In this document: in pieces, positions 1 to 7,753 of the stretch | How positions within the stretch are numbered: the first letter of the stretch is position 1 | Layout of the letters: each line of letters begins with the position of its first letter | NCBI GenBank assembly: GCA_027682205.1 | Contig: JAQDAD010000003.1 | Span: 1 to 64,000 of the forward strand | From: Streptococcaceae bacterium AF54-32pH5A | Lineage (GTDB): Bacteria; Bacillota; Bacilli; Lactobacillales; Streptococcaceae | Direction: 5' to 3' | DNA: 64,000 nt | Notes under the pieces: generated by a model | What the model saw: the letters and a program-made list of their open reading frames with translations, nothing else | Told to the model about the DNA's origin: nothing | Databases searched by the model: none | Made by a program: the position numbers and the translations under genes

Positions 1-3000
1 ACACAGATAGTGTGAACGATGGCACTTGGACCTTCAAGGGCTATGATACAGCTAGCGCTGTCGTGAACAAGGCTAATGTTAAGTTTGTCGGTAAATGGAC
101 CTTTGAAGCCAACAAGTACCAAGCTACTTACAGTTTCGCAAGCGCAACAGCAGGTAAGCAACTTCCGGCAGGTATCGCAACGCTGCTTCCAAGTGACAGC
201 GCAACTTATGAGAATGGTGACTCTGTTTCCGCTAAGCAGCCATCACAAACCACTTACACAGATAGTGTGAACGATGGCACTTGGACCTTCAAGGGCTATG
301 ATACAGCTAGCGCTGTCGTGAACAAGGCTAATGTTAAGTTTGTCGGTAAATGGACCTTTGAAGCTAACAAGTACCAAGCTACTTACCGCTTCGAGAGCGC
401 AACGGCAGATAAAGCACTTCCAGCAGGTATCGCAACGCTGCTTCCAAGTGACAGCGCAACTTATGTGAATGGTGACTCTGTTTCCGCTAAGCAGCCATCA
501 CAAACCACTTACACAGATAGTGTGAACGATGGCACTTGGACCTTCAAGGGCTATGATACAGCTAGCGCTGTCGTGAACAAGGCTAATGTTAAGTTTGTCG
601 GTAAATGGACCTTTGAAGCTAACAAGTACCAAGCTACTTACCGCTTCGAGAGCGCAACGGCAGATAAAGCACTTCCAGCAGGTATCGCAACGCTGCTTCC
701 AAGTGACAGCGCAACTTATGTGAATGGTGACTCTGTTTCCGCTAAGCAGCCATCACAAACCACTTACACAGATAGTGTGAACGATGGCACATGGACTTTC
801 AAGGGCTATGATACAGCTAGCACTGTCGTGAACAAGGCCAATGTATCCTTCGTCGGTAAATGGGAATTTGTAGCTAACAAGTACCAAGCCACTTACCGCT
901 TCGAGAGCGCAACGGCAGGTAAGCAACTCCCAGCAGCTATCGCAACGTTGCTTCCAAGTGACAGCGCAACTTATGAGAATGGTAACTCTGTTTCAGCTCA
1001 ACAACCAGCGCAAACCACATACACAGATACAGTGAATGATGGCACATGGACATTCAAAGGCTATGATGTGACTAGCGTAGTTGTTAATAAGGCTAATGTA
1101 TCCTTCGTCGGTAAATGGACCTTTGAAGCTAACAAGTACCAAGCTACTTACCGCTTCGAGAGCGCAACATCAGGTAAGCAACTTCCAGCAGCCATCGTAG
1201 CATTGACCCCAAGTGACAGTGCAACATATGAGAATGGTGAGTCTGTTTCCGCTCAACAACCATCACAAACCACTTACACAGATAGTGTGAACGATGGCAC
1301 ATGGACTTTCAAGGGCTATGACGCAGCTAGCGCCGTTGTCAACAAGGCCAATGTATCCTTCGTCGGTAAATGGGAATTTGTAGCTAACAAGTACCAAGCT
1401 ACTTACAGTTTCGCAAGTGCAACATCAGGTAAGCAACTTCCAGCAGGTATCGCAACGCTGCTTCCAAGCGACAGTGCAACATATGAGAATGGTAACTCTG
1501 TTTCAGCTCAACAACCATCACAAACCACATACACAGATAGTGTGAACGATGGCACTTGGACCTTCAAGGGCTATGAAGCAGCTAGCGCTGTTGTCAACAA
1601 GGCCAATGTATCCTTCGTCGGTAAATGGATCTTTGAAGCCAATAAGTATCAAGCTACTTATCGCTTCGAGAGCGCAACAGCAGATAAAGCACTTCCAGCA
1701 GCCATCACCGCTTTGACACCAAGCGACAGTGCAACTTATGTGAATGGTGACTCTGTTTCCGCTCAACAACCATTACAAACGACCTACACAGATACTATGA
1801 ACGATGGCACTTGGACCTTCAAGGGTTACGATGTAGCTAGCACTGTTGTCAACAAGGCCAATGTATCCTTCGTTGGTAAATGGGAATTTGTAGCTAACAA
1901 GTACCAAGCTACTTACCGCTTCGAGAGCGCAACATCAGGTAAAGCACTTCCAGCAGGTATCGCAACGCTGCTTCCAAGTGACAGTGAAACTTATGAAAAT
2001 GGTAATACTGTTTCAGCTAAGCAACCATCACAAACCACTTACACAGACACAGTGAACGATGGCACTTGGACCCTCAAGGGCTATGATGTGACTAGCGTAG
2101 TTGTCAACAAGGCTAATGTTAAGTTTGTCGGTAAATGGGAATTTGTAGCTAACAAGTACCAAGCAAGTTATCACTTCGAGAGTACAACATCAGGTAAAGC
2201 TCTTCCAGCAGGCATCACCGCTTTGACTCCAAGTGACAGTGATTCGTATGTGAATGGTAACTCTGTTTCCGCTCAACAACCAGCGCAAACGAGCTACACA
2301 GATAGTGTGAACGACGGCACTTGGACCTTCAAAGGCTACGATGCAGCTAGCGCTGTTGTCAACAAGGCCAATGTATCCTTCGTCGGTAAATGGGAATTTG
2401 TAGCTAACAAGTACCAAGCAAGTTATCACTTCGAGAGTGCAACATCAGGTAAAGCTCTTCCAGCAGGCATCACCGCTTTGACTCCAAGTGATAGCGCAAC
2501 TTATGTGAATGGTGCCTCTGTTTCCGCTAAGCAACCAGCGCAAACCACATACACAGATACAGTGAACGATGGCACTTGGACCTTCAAAGGCTATGACGCA
2601 GCTAGCGCCGTTGTCAACAAGGCCAATGTATCCTTCGTTGGTAAATGGGCCTTTGAAGCTAAGAAGTACCAAGCTACTTACCGCTTCGAGAGCGCAACGG
2701 CAGATAAAGCACTTCCAGCAGCCATCGTAGCATTGACCCCAAGTGACAGTGCAACATATGAGAATGGTGAGTCTGTTTCAGCTCAACAACCATCACAAAC
2801 GACCTACACAGATAGTGTGAACGATGGCACTTGGACCTTCAAGGGCTACGACGCAGCTAGCGCTGTTGTGAACAAGGCTAATGTTAAGTTTGTTGGTAAG
2901 TGGGAATTCAAGGCGAATCCGACAAACGCTGAAACTTATACGCCTCAGGTAACGGAAGAAACTATCAAGGTTGGACAAACACCTGACTTGACCGATAATG

Positions 3001-3758
3001 TGACGAACTTGCCAAGCCTTCCAGCTGGCACTAAGGTAGTAGATATCACACCTGCAGGTCAAATTGACACAACAAAACCAGGAACTTACACAGGTAAAGT
3101 ACGAGTTGATTATCCAGATGGTTCTTCTACTGAAGTTCCTGTACCAGTTAATGTTTTGCCTGCACCGGTAACTGAAACCTATAAGGTGACTTACCGCTTC
3201 GAGAGTGCTACAGCAGACAACAACTTGCCAGCAGAAGTATTGAGCTTACTTCCACAAAGTGGAACATATACCACAAGTTCTTCTGCAGCGATTGCTTTCG
3301 TTCCAGAAGCACCAATGCCTGTAGAAGTTGCTGTTGCAAATGGTACATGGACATTCCTAGGTTATCAAGAAGTGGAAGAGGGAGCAAATCTAACCTTCAT
3401 CGGCAAATGGACCTTTGAAGCTAAGCAAGCTCCTAGTCCGCAACCGGAACCAGCGCCGCAACCACAGCCACAACCAGAACCAGCGCCACAGCCGGAACCA
3501 GCACCGCAACCAAATCCAGTTCCACCAGTGAACCCAGGGGGAGAGCAGGGAGCTGATAATAATCAGGCAAATAGACTTCAACCAAGAAAACCTGAAGAGA
3601 ATCCACCAGCTCAAAGTCCGGCAGGAGAAAAAGCAAAACAAGCTACATTGCCAAATACAGGTAGCACTGCACCACTTTCACTCACTGGACTAATGACAAG
3701 CCCTCTTCTTGCAGGTCTAGGAGCATTACTTCTTGGTCGCAAGCGGAAAGATGATTAA
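1..3758 (+). CDS. LPXTG cell-wall-anchored surface protein with SHIRT repeats (5' truncated)
   Basis: The reading frame is open from the first base (codons from position 3), so the N-terminus with its signal peptide lies outside the window. The visible part holds eleven complete 85-residue SHIRT domains (each beginning near KYQATYRFESAT and ending near FVGKWTFEAN). A Rib-like domain follows (about 2919-3172), then one divergent SHIRT domain (about 3178-3422), a proline/glutamine-rich wall-spanning stretch (PQPEPAPQP type, about 3427-3530), the sortase motif LPNTG (3648-3662), a hydrophobic helix and the charged tail RKRKDD. SHIRT repeats are known as stiff, length-variable stalks that project an N-terminal adhesive domain from streptococcal cells. 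The ligand domain is not visible, so its target is unknown. A terminator follows the stop. Confidence 0.93.
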   Translation, partial: TDSVNDGTWTFKGYDTASAVVNKANVKFVGKWTFEANKYQATYSFASATAGKQLPAGIATLLPSDSATYENGDSVSAKQPSQTTYTDSVNDGTWTFKGYDTASAVVNKANVKFVGKWTFEANKYQATYRFESATADKALPAGIATLLPSDSATYVNGDSVSAKQPSQTTYTDSVNDGTWTFKGYDTASAVVNKANVKFVGKWTFEANKYQATYRFESATADKALPAGIATLLPSDSATYVNGDSVSAKQPSQTTYTDSVNDGTWTFKGYDTASTVVNKANVSFVGKWEFVANKYQATYRFESATAGKQLPAAIATLLPSDSATYENGNSVSAQQPAQTTYTDTVNDGTWTFKGYDVTSVVVNKANVSFVGKWTFEANKYQATYRFESATSGKQLPAAIVALTPSDSATYENGESVSAQQPSQTTYTDSVNDGTWTFKGYDAASAVVNKANVSFVGKWEFVANKYQATYSFASATSGKQLPAGIATLLPSDSATYENGNSVSAQQPSQTTYTDSVNDGTWTFKGYEAASAVVNKANVSFVGKWIFEANKYQATYRFESATADKALPAAITALTPSDSATYVNGDSVSAQQPLQTTYTDTMNDGTWTFKGYDVASTVVNKANVSFVGKWEFVANKYQATYRFESATSGKALPAGIATLLPSDSETYENGNTVSAKQPSQTTYTDTVNDGTWTLKGYDVTSVVVNKANVKFVGKWEFVANKYQASYHFESTTSGKALPAGITALTPSDSDSYVNGNSVSAQQPAQTSYTDSVNDGTWTFKGYDAASAVVNKANVSFVGKWEFVANKYQASYHFESATSGKALPAGITALTPSDSATYVNGASVSAKQPAQTTYTDTVNDGTWTFKGYDAASAVVNKANVSFVGKWAFEAKKYQATYRFESATADKALPAAIVALTPSDSATYENGESVSAQQPSQTTYTDSVNDGTWTFKGYDAASAVVNKANVKFVGKWEFKANPTNAETYTPQVTEETIKVGQTPDLTDNVTNLPSLPAGTKVVDITPAGQIDTTKPGTYTGKVRVDYPDGSSTEVPVPVNVLPAPVTETYKVTYRFESATADNNLPAEVLSLLPQSGTYTTSSSAAIAFVPEAPMPVEVAVANGTWTFLGYQEVEEGANLTFIGKWTFEAKQAPSPQPEPAPQPQPQPEPAPQPEPAPQPNPVPPVNPGGEQGADNNQANRLQPRKPEENPPAQSPAGEKAKQATLPNTGSTAPLSLTGLMTSPLLAGLGALLLGRKRKDD
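12..2918 (+). repeat. Tandem 255-bp SHIRT-encoding repeats
   Basis: Eleven head-to-tail units of exactly 255 bp start with the GTG of VNDGTWTF at 12, 267, 522, 777, 1032, 1287, 1542, 1797, 2052, 2307 and 2562. A partial twelfth begins at 2817. The units beginning at 267 and 522 look identical base for base by eye; later units differ at scattered codons. The perfect 85-codon period keeps the frame whatever the copy number, so recombination between units would change stalk length without breaking the protein. Confidence 0.95.
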
Positions 3759-3855
3759 GTACTGATTTCATCTAGAGTATATCGACTTTTATAAGATTAT
3801 TAAGCAGGTAGTTGACTGTTTGACAAATCTATCTGAGTCACAAGTTTTAAGGCTG

Positions 3856-3884
3856 AGAGAAGACCAATTTGGTCTTCTCTTTTT
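3856..3884 (+). terminator. Rho-independent terminator of the surface protein gene
   Basis: AGAGAAGACCAA / TTGGTCTTCTCT form a perfect 12-bp inverted repeat followed by TTTT. It lies about 100 bp after the stop codon; nothing gene-like is seen in between. Confidence 0.9.
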
Positions 3885-3996
3885 GCGTTTTGGATAGAAA
3901 TCAAATGCTTAATTTCAAGACTAAGAGAGGTATTTGGAGAAATTGATAGCCTTGTGATAGGCCAGATGAGTTGGACTACTGAAAATGTTCAAAATA

Positions 3997-4005
3997 TGGT
4001 ATAAT
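3997..4005 (+). promoter_or_regulatory. Extended -10 promoter of cshB
   Basis: TGGTATAAT is an extended -10 element (TGn plus a perfect TATAAT at 4000-4005). The expected transcription start is near 4012. That gives a short leader containing the GAGG ribosome site before the ATG at 4033. Confidence 0.7.
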
Positions 4006-4032
4006 GGTTAAATGAATAGAATTGAGGATAAT

Positions 4033-5376
4033 ATGTCATTTACGAAATTTCAGTTTAAAAACTATATAGAAAAGGCATTGGAGGAGTTGAAGTTTACAAC
4101 TCCTACCGAAGTTCAGGAAAAGTTGATTCCTATTGTCTTGGCAGGTCGAGACTTGGTTGGTGAGTCAAAAACAGGTTCAGGAAAGACCCACACTTTCTTG
4201 CTCCCTATTTTCCAGCAATTGGATGAAACAAGTGATAGTGTGCAAGCGGTGATTACTGCTCCAAGTCGTGAATTAGCTACTCAGATCTACCAGGCGGCTC
4301 GTCAGATTGCTGCCCACTCAGATGTGGAAGTCCGTGTGGTTAACTATGTTGGTGGTACGGATAAGGCTCGTCAGATTGATAAGCTCGCGAGCAATCAGCC
4401 CCATATTGTCATCGGGACTCCAGGCCGTATCTATGACTTGGTCAAGTCTGGTGATTTGGCTATTCACAAGGCCAAGACCTTTGTTGTTGATGAAGCCGAT
4501 ATGACCTTGGATATGGGATTCTTGGAAACCGTTGATAAGATTGCTGGAAGTCTTCCAAAAGACTTGCAATTCATGGTTTTTTCAGCGACCATTCCACAGA
4601 AGTTACAACCGTTTTTGAAAAAATATTTGTCAAATCCTGTTATGGAAAAAATCAAAACAAAAACAGTCATCTCTGATACCATTGATAACTGGTTGATTTC
4701 GACCAAGGGACGTGATAAGAATGCTCAGATTTATGAATTGACTCAAGTCATGCAACCGTATTTGGCAATGATTTTTGTTAACACCAAAACGCGTGCAGAT
4801 GAATTGCATTCTTATTTGACTGCTCAAGGATTGAAGGTGGCTAAGATTCATGGGGATATTGCTCCTCGTGAACGCAAGCGAATCATGAATCAGGTGAAAA
4901 ATCTGGATTTTGAGTACATTGTCGCAACGGACTTGGCAGCGCGTGGAATTGATATTGAGGGTGTCAGTCATGTTATCAATGACGCTATTCCTCAAGACTT
5001 GTCCTTCTTTGTTCACCGTGTTGGACGGACTGGACGCAATGGTCTACCTGGCACAGCTATTACCCTTTACCAGCCAAGTGATGACTCGGATATCCGTGAG
5101 TTGGAAAAAATAGGAATCAAGTTTACTCCGAAGATGGTCAAAGACGGAGAGTTTCAAGATACTTACGACCGTGATCGTCGTGCCAACCGTGAAAAGAAGC
5201 AGGATAAGCTTGATATTGAAATGATTGGCTTGATTAAAAAGAAAAAGAAAAAAGTCAAACCAGGCTATAAGAAGAAGATTCAATGGGCGGTGGATGAAAA
5301 ACGTCGCAAAACCAAGCGTGCTGAAAATCGTGCTCGTGGCCGTGCCGAGCGTAAAGCTAAACGCCAAACATTTTAA
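4033..5376 (+). CDS. cshB: DEAD-box ATP-dependent RNA helicase CshB
   Basis: Cytoplasmic RNA helicase that remodels RNA duplexes using ATP. Numbering from MSFTKFQF, it has an N-terminal Q-motif region, Walker A SKTGSGKT, motif Ib PSRELA, a VDEADM box in place of classic DEAD, the SAT motif, and the C-terminal helicase motifs ATDLAARGID and HRVGRTGR. The lysine/arginine-rich tail contains KVKPGYKKK. That tail and the IGGTDK-like segment match Bacillus CshB rather than CshA. An ATG at 4012 in the same frame would coincide with the predicted transcription start; the ATG at 4033 has GAGG six bases upstream and is preferred. Length 447 residues, normal for the family. Confidence 0.9.
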   Translation: MSFTKFQFKNYIEKALEELKFTTPTEVQEKLIPIVLAGRDLVGESKTGSGKTHTFLLPIFQQLDETSDSVQAVITAPSRELATQIYQAARQIAAHSDVEVRVVNYVGGTDKARQIDKLASNQPHIVIGTPGRIYDLVKSGDLAIHKAKTFVVDEADMTLDMGFLETVDKIAGSLPKDLQFMVFSATIPQKLQPFLKKYLSNPVMEKIKTKTVISDTIDNWLISTKGRDKNAQIYELTQVMQPYLAMIFVNTKTRADELHSYLTAQGLKVAKIHGDIAPRERKRIMNQVKNLDFEYIVATDLAARGIDIEGVSHVINDAIPQDLSFFVHRVGRTGRNGLPGTAITLYQPSDDSDIRELEKIGIKFTPKMVKDGEFQDTYDRDRRANREKKQDKLDIEMIGLIKKKKKKVKPGYKKKIQWAVDEKRRKTKRAENRARGRAERKAKRQTF

Positions 5377-5386
5377 AGACAAAAAT

Positions 5387-5408
5387 GGAGCTGCATAGCT
5401 CCTTTTTC
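5387..5408 (+). terminator. Terminator after cshB
   Basis: GGAGCT GCAT AGCTCC hairpin followed by TTTTT, ten bases past the stop codon. Confidence 0.88.
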
Positions 5409-5457
5409 TAACTTCGTTTTATGAATTTTTAAAAATACTGCAAAAAAAAGTAAAAAG

Positions 5458-5466
5458 TGGTATAAT
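5458..5466 (+). promoter_or_regulatory. Extended -10 promoter of metK
   Basis: TGGTATAAT, extended -10. The transcript would start near 5473, exactly where the riboswitch begins. Confidence 0.7.
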
Positions 5467-5471
5467 GATAA

Positions 5472-5549
5472 GGTTATATAGTCCCGATAAGATGGTAGAA
5501 ATATCTATCAGTACTTTGTAACTCTATAACAATATTTTTAAGGGGGGAC
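5472..5549 (+). promoter_or_regulatory. SMK-box (SAM-III) riboswitch in the metK leader
   Basis: The 80-nt leader has the layout of the lactobacillales SMK box. GTTATA (5473-5478) can pair with TATAAC (5525-5530) as a closing helix. GATGG/CTATC forms an internal hairpin (about 5491-5509). GTCCC (5481-5485) is complementary to the Shine-Dalgarno GGGAC (5545-5549, within AGGGGGGAC). In the known mechanism SAM binding stabilises the pairing of the Shine-Dalgarno sequence with this anti-SD and blocks translation of SAM synthetase. Pairings are read by eye; family assignment rests on layout and on the downstream gene. Confidence 0.85.
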
Positions 5550-5555
5550 ATTTTT

Positions 5556-6746
5556 ATGTCAGAACGTAAATTATTCACGTCTGAATCTGTATCTGAGGGG
5601 CATCCGGATAAGATTGCAGACCAAATTTCAGATGCGATTTTGGATGCTATTTTAGCGAAGGATCCAGAGGCGCACGTTGCTGCTGAGACAGCTGTATATA
5701 CTGGTTCTGTCCACGTTTTTGGTGAAATTTCTACAAATGCCTATGTGGATATCAACCGTGTGGTTCGTGATACCATTGCAGAGATTGGTTACACCAATGC
5801 AGAATATGGATTTTCTGCGGAGACGGTGGGAGTTCACCCATCTTTGGTGGAACAATCTCCTGACATTGCTCAAGGAGTTAATGAAGCCTTGGAGGTTCGT
5901 GGAAATGCGGATCAAGACCCGCTTGATTTAATCGGAGCTGGTGACCAAGGTCTCATGTTTGGATTTGCAGTGGATGAGACAGAGGAACTCATGCCATTGC
6001 CAGTTTCACTTAGTCACAAACTGGTTCGTCGTTTGGCAGAACTTCGCAAGTCTGGTGAAATCAGCTATCTTCGCCCAGATGCTAAATCACAAGTTACAGT
6101 TGAGTATGATGAAAATGACCGTCCAGTACGTGTGGACACAGTCGTTATTTCAACTCAGCACGATCCAGAAGTCAGCAACGAACAGATTCACAATGATGTG
6201 ATTAACAAGGTTATCAAAGAAGTTATCCCAGCCTCTTACTTGGATGAGCAAACAAAGTTCTTCATCAATCCAACTGGTCGCTTTGTTATCGGTGGACCTC
6301 AAGGAGACTCAGGTTTGACTGGCCGTAAGATTATCGTGGATACTTATGGTGGCTACTCTCGTCACGGTGGTGGTGCCTTCTCTGGTAAGGATGCGACTAA
6401 GGTGGATCGTTCAGCCTCTTATGCTGCTCGCTATATTGCAAAAAATATCGTTGCAGCAGGTTTAGCTAAGAAGGCAGAAGTTCAATTGGCCTACGCCATC
6501 GGTGTTGCGCAGCCTGTTTCTGTCCGTATTGATACCTTTGGTACAGGAACAGTAGCTGAAAGCAAGCTTGAAAAAGCGGCTCGTCAAATTTTTGACCTTC
6601 GCCCAGCAGGAATTATCCAAATGTTGGACCTTAAACGTCCAATTTACCGTCAAACAGCGGCTTATGGACACATGGGACGTACAGATATTGACCTTCCATG
6701 GGAACGTTTGGACAAGGTAGATGCTTTGAAAGAAGCTGTGAAATAA
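5556..6746 (+). CDS. metK: S-adenosylmethionine synthetase
   Basis: Makes S-adenosylmethionine from methionine and ATP in the cytosol. Family signatures are present: EGHPDK near residue 15, [10 protein letters not shown] near 128, and the glycine-rich GGGAFSGKD near 270. The 396-residue length is typical. It starts five bases after the AGGGGGGAC ribosome site that forms part of the SMK riboswitch, so synthesis is probably repressed by its own product at translation. It is a single-gene transcript closed by its own terminator. Confidence 0.98.
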   Translation: MSERKLFTSESVSEGHPDKIADQISDAILDAILAKDPEAHVAAETAVYTGSVHVFGEISTNAYVDINRVVRDTIAEIGYTNAEYGFSAETVGVHPSLVEQSPDIAQGVNEALEVRGNADQDPLDLIGAGDQGLMFGFAVDETEELMPLPVSLSHKLVRRLAELRKSGEISYLRPDAKSQVTVEYDENDRPVRVDTVVISTQHDPEVSNEQIHNDVINKVIKEVIPASYLDEQTKFFINPTGRFVIGGPQGDSGLTGRKIIVDTYGGYSRHGGGAFSGKDATKVDRSASYAARYIAKNIVAAGLAKKAEVQLAYAIGVAQPVSVRIDTFGTGTVAESKLEKAARQIFDLRPAGIIQMLDLKRPIYRQTAAYGHMGRTDIDLPWERLDKVDALKEAVK

Positions 6747-6753
6747 AAATAAA

Positions 6754-6781
6754 AGATTGGTAGGACCTACCAATCTTTTTT
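6754..6781 (+). terminator. Terminator after metK
   Basis: AGATTGGTAGG / CCTACCAATCT inverted repeat followed by a T6 run. Confidence 0.9.
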
Positions 6782-6784
6782 GCA

Positions 6785-6809
6785 AAAGAAAACCAGCTTT
6801 TGGCTGGCT
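6785..6809 (-). terminator. Terminator of the DUF1827 gene
   Basis: Read on the minus strand, a GCCAGC / GCTGGT stem is followed by TTTTCTTTT just past the stop codon at 6813. Confidence 0.75.
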
Positions 6810-6812
6810 TTC

Positions 6813-7112
6813 TTATTTTGTAGGAATAGAAATTTCAATCAATTTATCTGAATAAAGCGTCTTGATATTGGCTTCATCAATGCTATCTTTATCAATTTTG
6901 CGTTTCATGAAGAAATCTTGGATGGTTTCGATTTCTGGTTCACGAATAGCGCGGTGTTTGTTGGAAATGAGGATTTCATAGTGAAGCGGAGCTTGTGTGA
7001 AAATCACATCTGTGTTTCCAGCAGAATAGACCTCAACAAGCGTTGCGTCAGTGCTTTCTAATTGGCTTTTAACAAGTTGCGAGTGTGAATTAGTCGTGTT
7101 GATAAGCTTCAT
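6813..7112 (-). CDS. DUF1827 family protein
   Basis: A 99-residue soluble protein beginning MKLINTTNSHSQ, which I recognise as the DUF1827 family of Lactobacillales; its function is not known. There are no membrane segments or cysteines. The start is supported by GGAGGAACT upstream of the ATG. The gene lies convergent to metK and downstream of the Nudix gene on the same strand, with about 60 bases between them, so the two may be co-transcribed. Confidence 0.85.
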   Translation of the reverse strand: MKLINTTNSHSQLVKSQLESTDATLVEVYSAGNTDVIFTQAPLHYEILISNKHRAIREPEIETIQDFFMKRKIDKDSIDEANIKTLYSDKLIEISIPTK

Positions 7113-7170
7113 AATAGTTCCTCCGATTTTCTAACTCTATTATAGCACTTTTTGGATAAAATCGTGTATT

Positions 7171-7623
7171 TTAGTCAATTCCATGCTGGATTTTCCAAGC
7201 TTCAATTCCCCATTTGTGGCTACCACGTTTGAGTTTTTCTATTGCCTTATCAATAGGAAACCAAGCAATATGATTAAAGTCTTCTAAAGGTTTTTGTACT
7301 TCTTGGAAAGAAATCGCTTCGTAGAGATAAGCTGGATTGTAGTAGTAGGTGTCACGGTGACGAGAGTAGAAATACTCATCAGCTTGTCCGAAATAGTTTC
7401 CGATTTCAGCTGTAAAGCCAAGTTCTTCGATTAGTTCTCTCTTTAGTGCTTCTTGATGGTCTTCGCCCGCTTCAATCTCTCCACCTGGCAAGAACCAAGC
7501 ACCATTGGGAGCTTGAACTAAAACGATTTGTTTTTTTTCAGGATCAGGAATAACTGCGTACACACCATAGCGGGGCTGGTAGGTCACATTCTCTTTTTTA
7601 TCACCAAAAGTTGGGTTTGCCAT
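7171..7623 (-). CDS. Nudix hydrolase
   Basis: The Nudix box is complete: GGEIEAGEDHQEALKREL followed by IEELG, matching Gx5Ex7REUxEExGU with the metal-binding glutamates. Such enzymes cleave nucleoside diphosphates linked to other groups; the substrate cannot be told from the sequence. I place the start at MANPTFGDKK (ATG at 7623) because GAGGAAAG lies just upstream. The frame stays open to 7686, but that extension is unlikely. Length 150 residues. Confidence 0.9.
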   Translation of the reverse strand: MANPTFGDKKENVTYQPRYGVYAVIPDPEKKQIVLVQAPNGAWFLPGGEIEAGEDHQEALKRELIEELGFTAEIGNYFGQADEYFYSRHRDTYYYNPAYLYEAISFQEVQKPLEDFNHIAWFPIDKAIEKLKRGSHKWGIEAWKIQHGID

Positions 7624-7706
7624 AGAACTTTCCTCATTCTCAAGTATCTTTATTATTATCATAATGGACGAGGGGCAAGCTGTCAAGAATTTACAGTTAT
7701 TTTAGT

Positions 7707-7741
7707 AAAAAAGGTGCAGAAAATGATAGACTTCCTGCACC
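7707..7741 (-). terminator. Terminator after clpE
   Basis: On the minus strand GGTGCAG / CTGCACC with a 15-nt loop is followed by TTTTTT, 13 bases past the clpE stop. Confidence 0.88.
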
Positions 7742-7753
7742 TGTTAGATCGTT

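Noticed and set aside
1518-3641. Several minus-strand frames of 75-89 codons inside the surface protein gene (for example 1518-1769, 2190-2429, 2445-2672)
   Set aside because: They repeat with the 255-bp period and mirror the SHIRT coding strand; they have no ribosome sites and are by-products of the repeat.
4012-4032. ATG 4012 as start of CshB (leaderless)
   Set aside because: It coincides with the predicted transcription start, but ATG 4033 has GAGG at good distance within a normal short leader, so this gene was not counted among the leaderless set.
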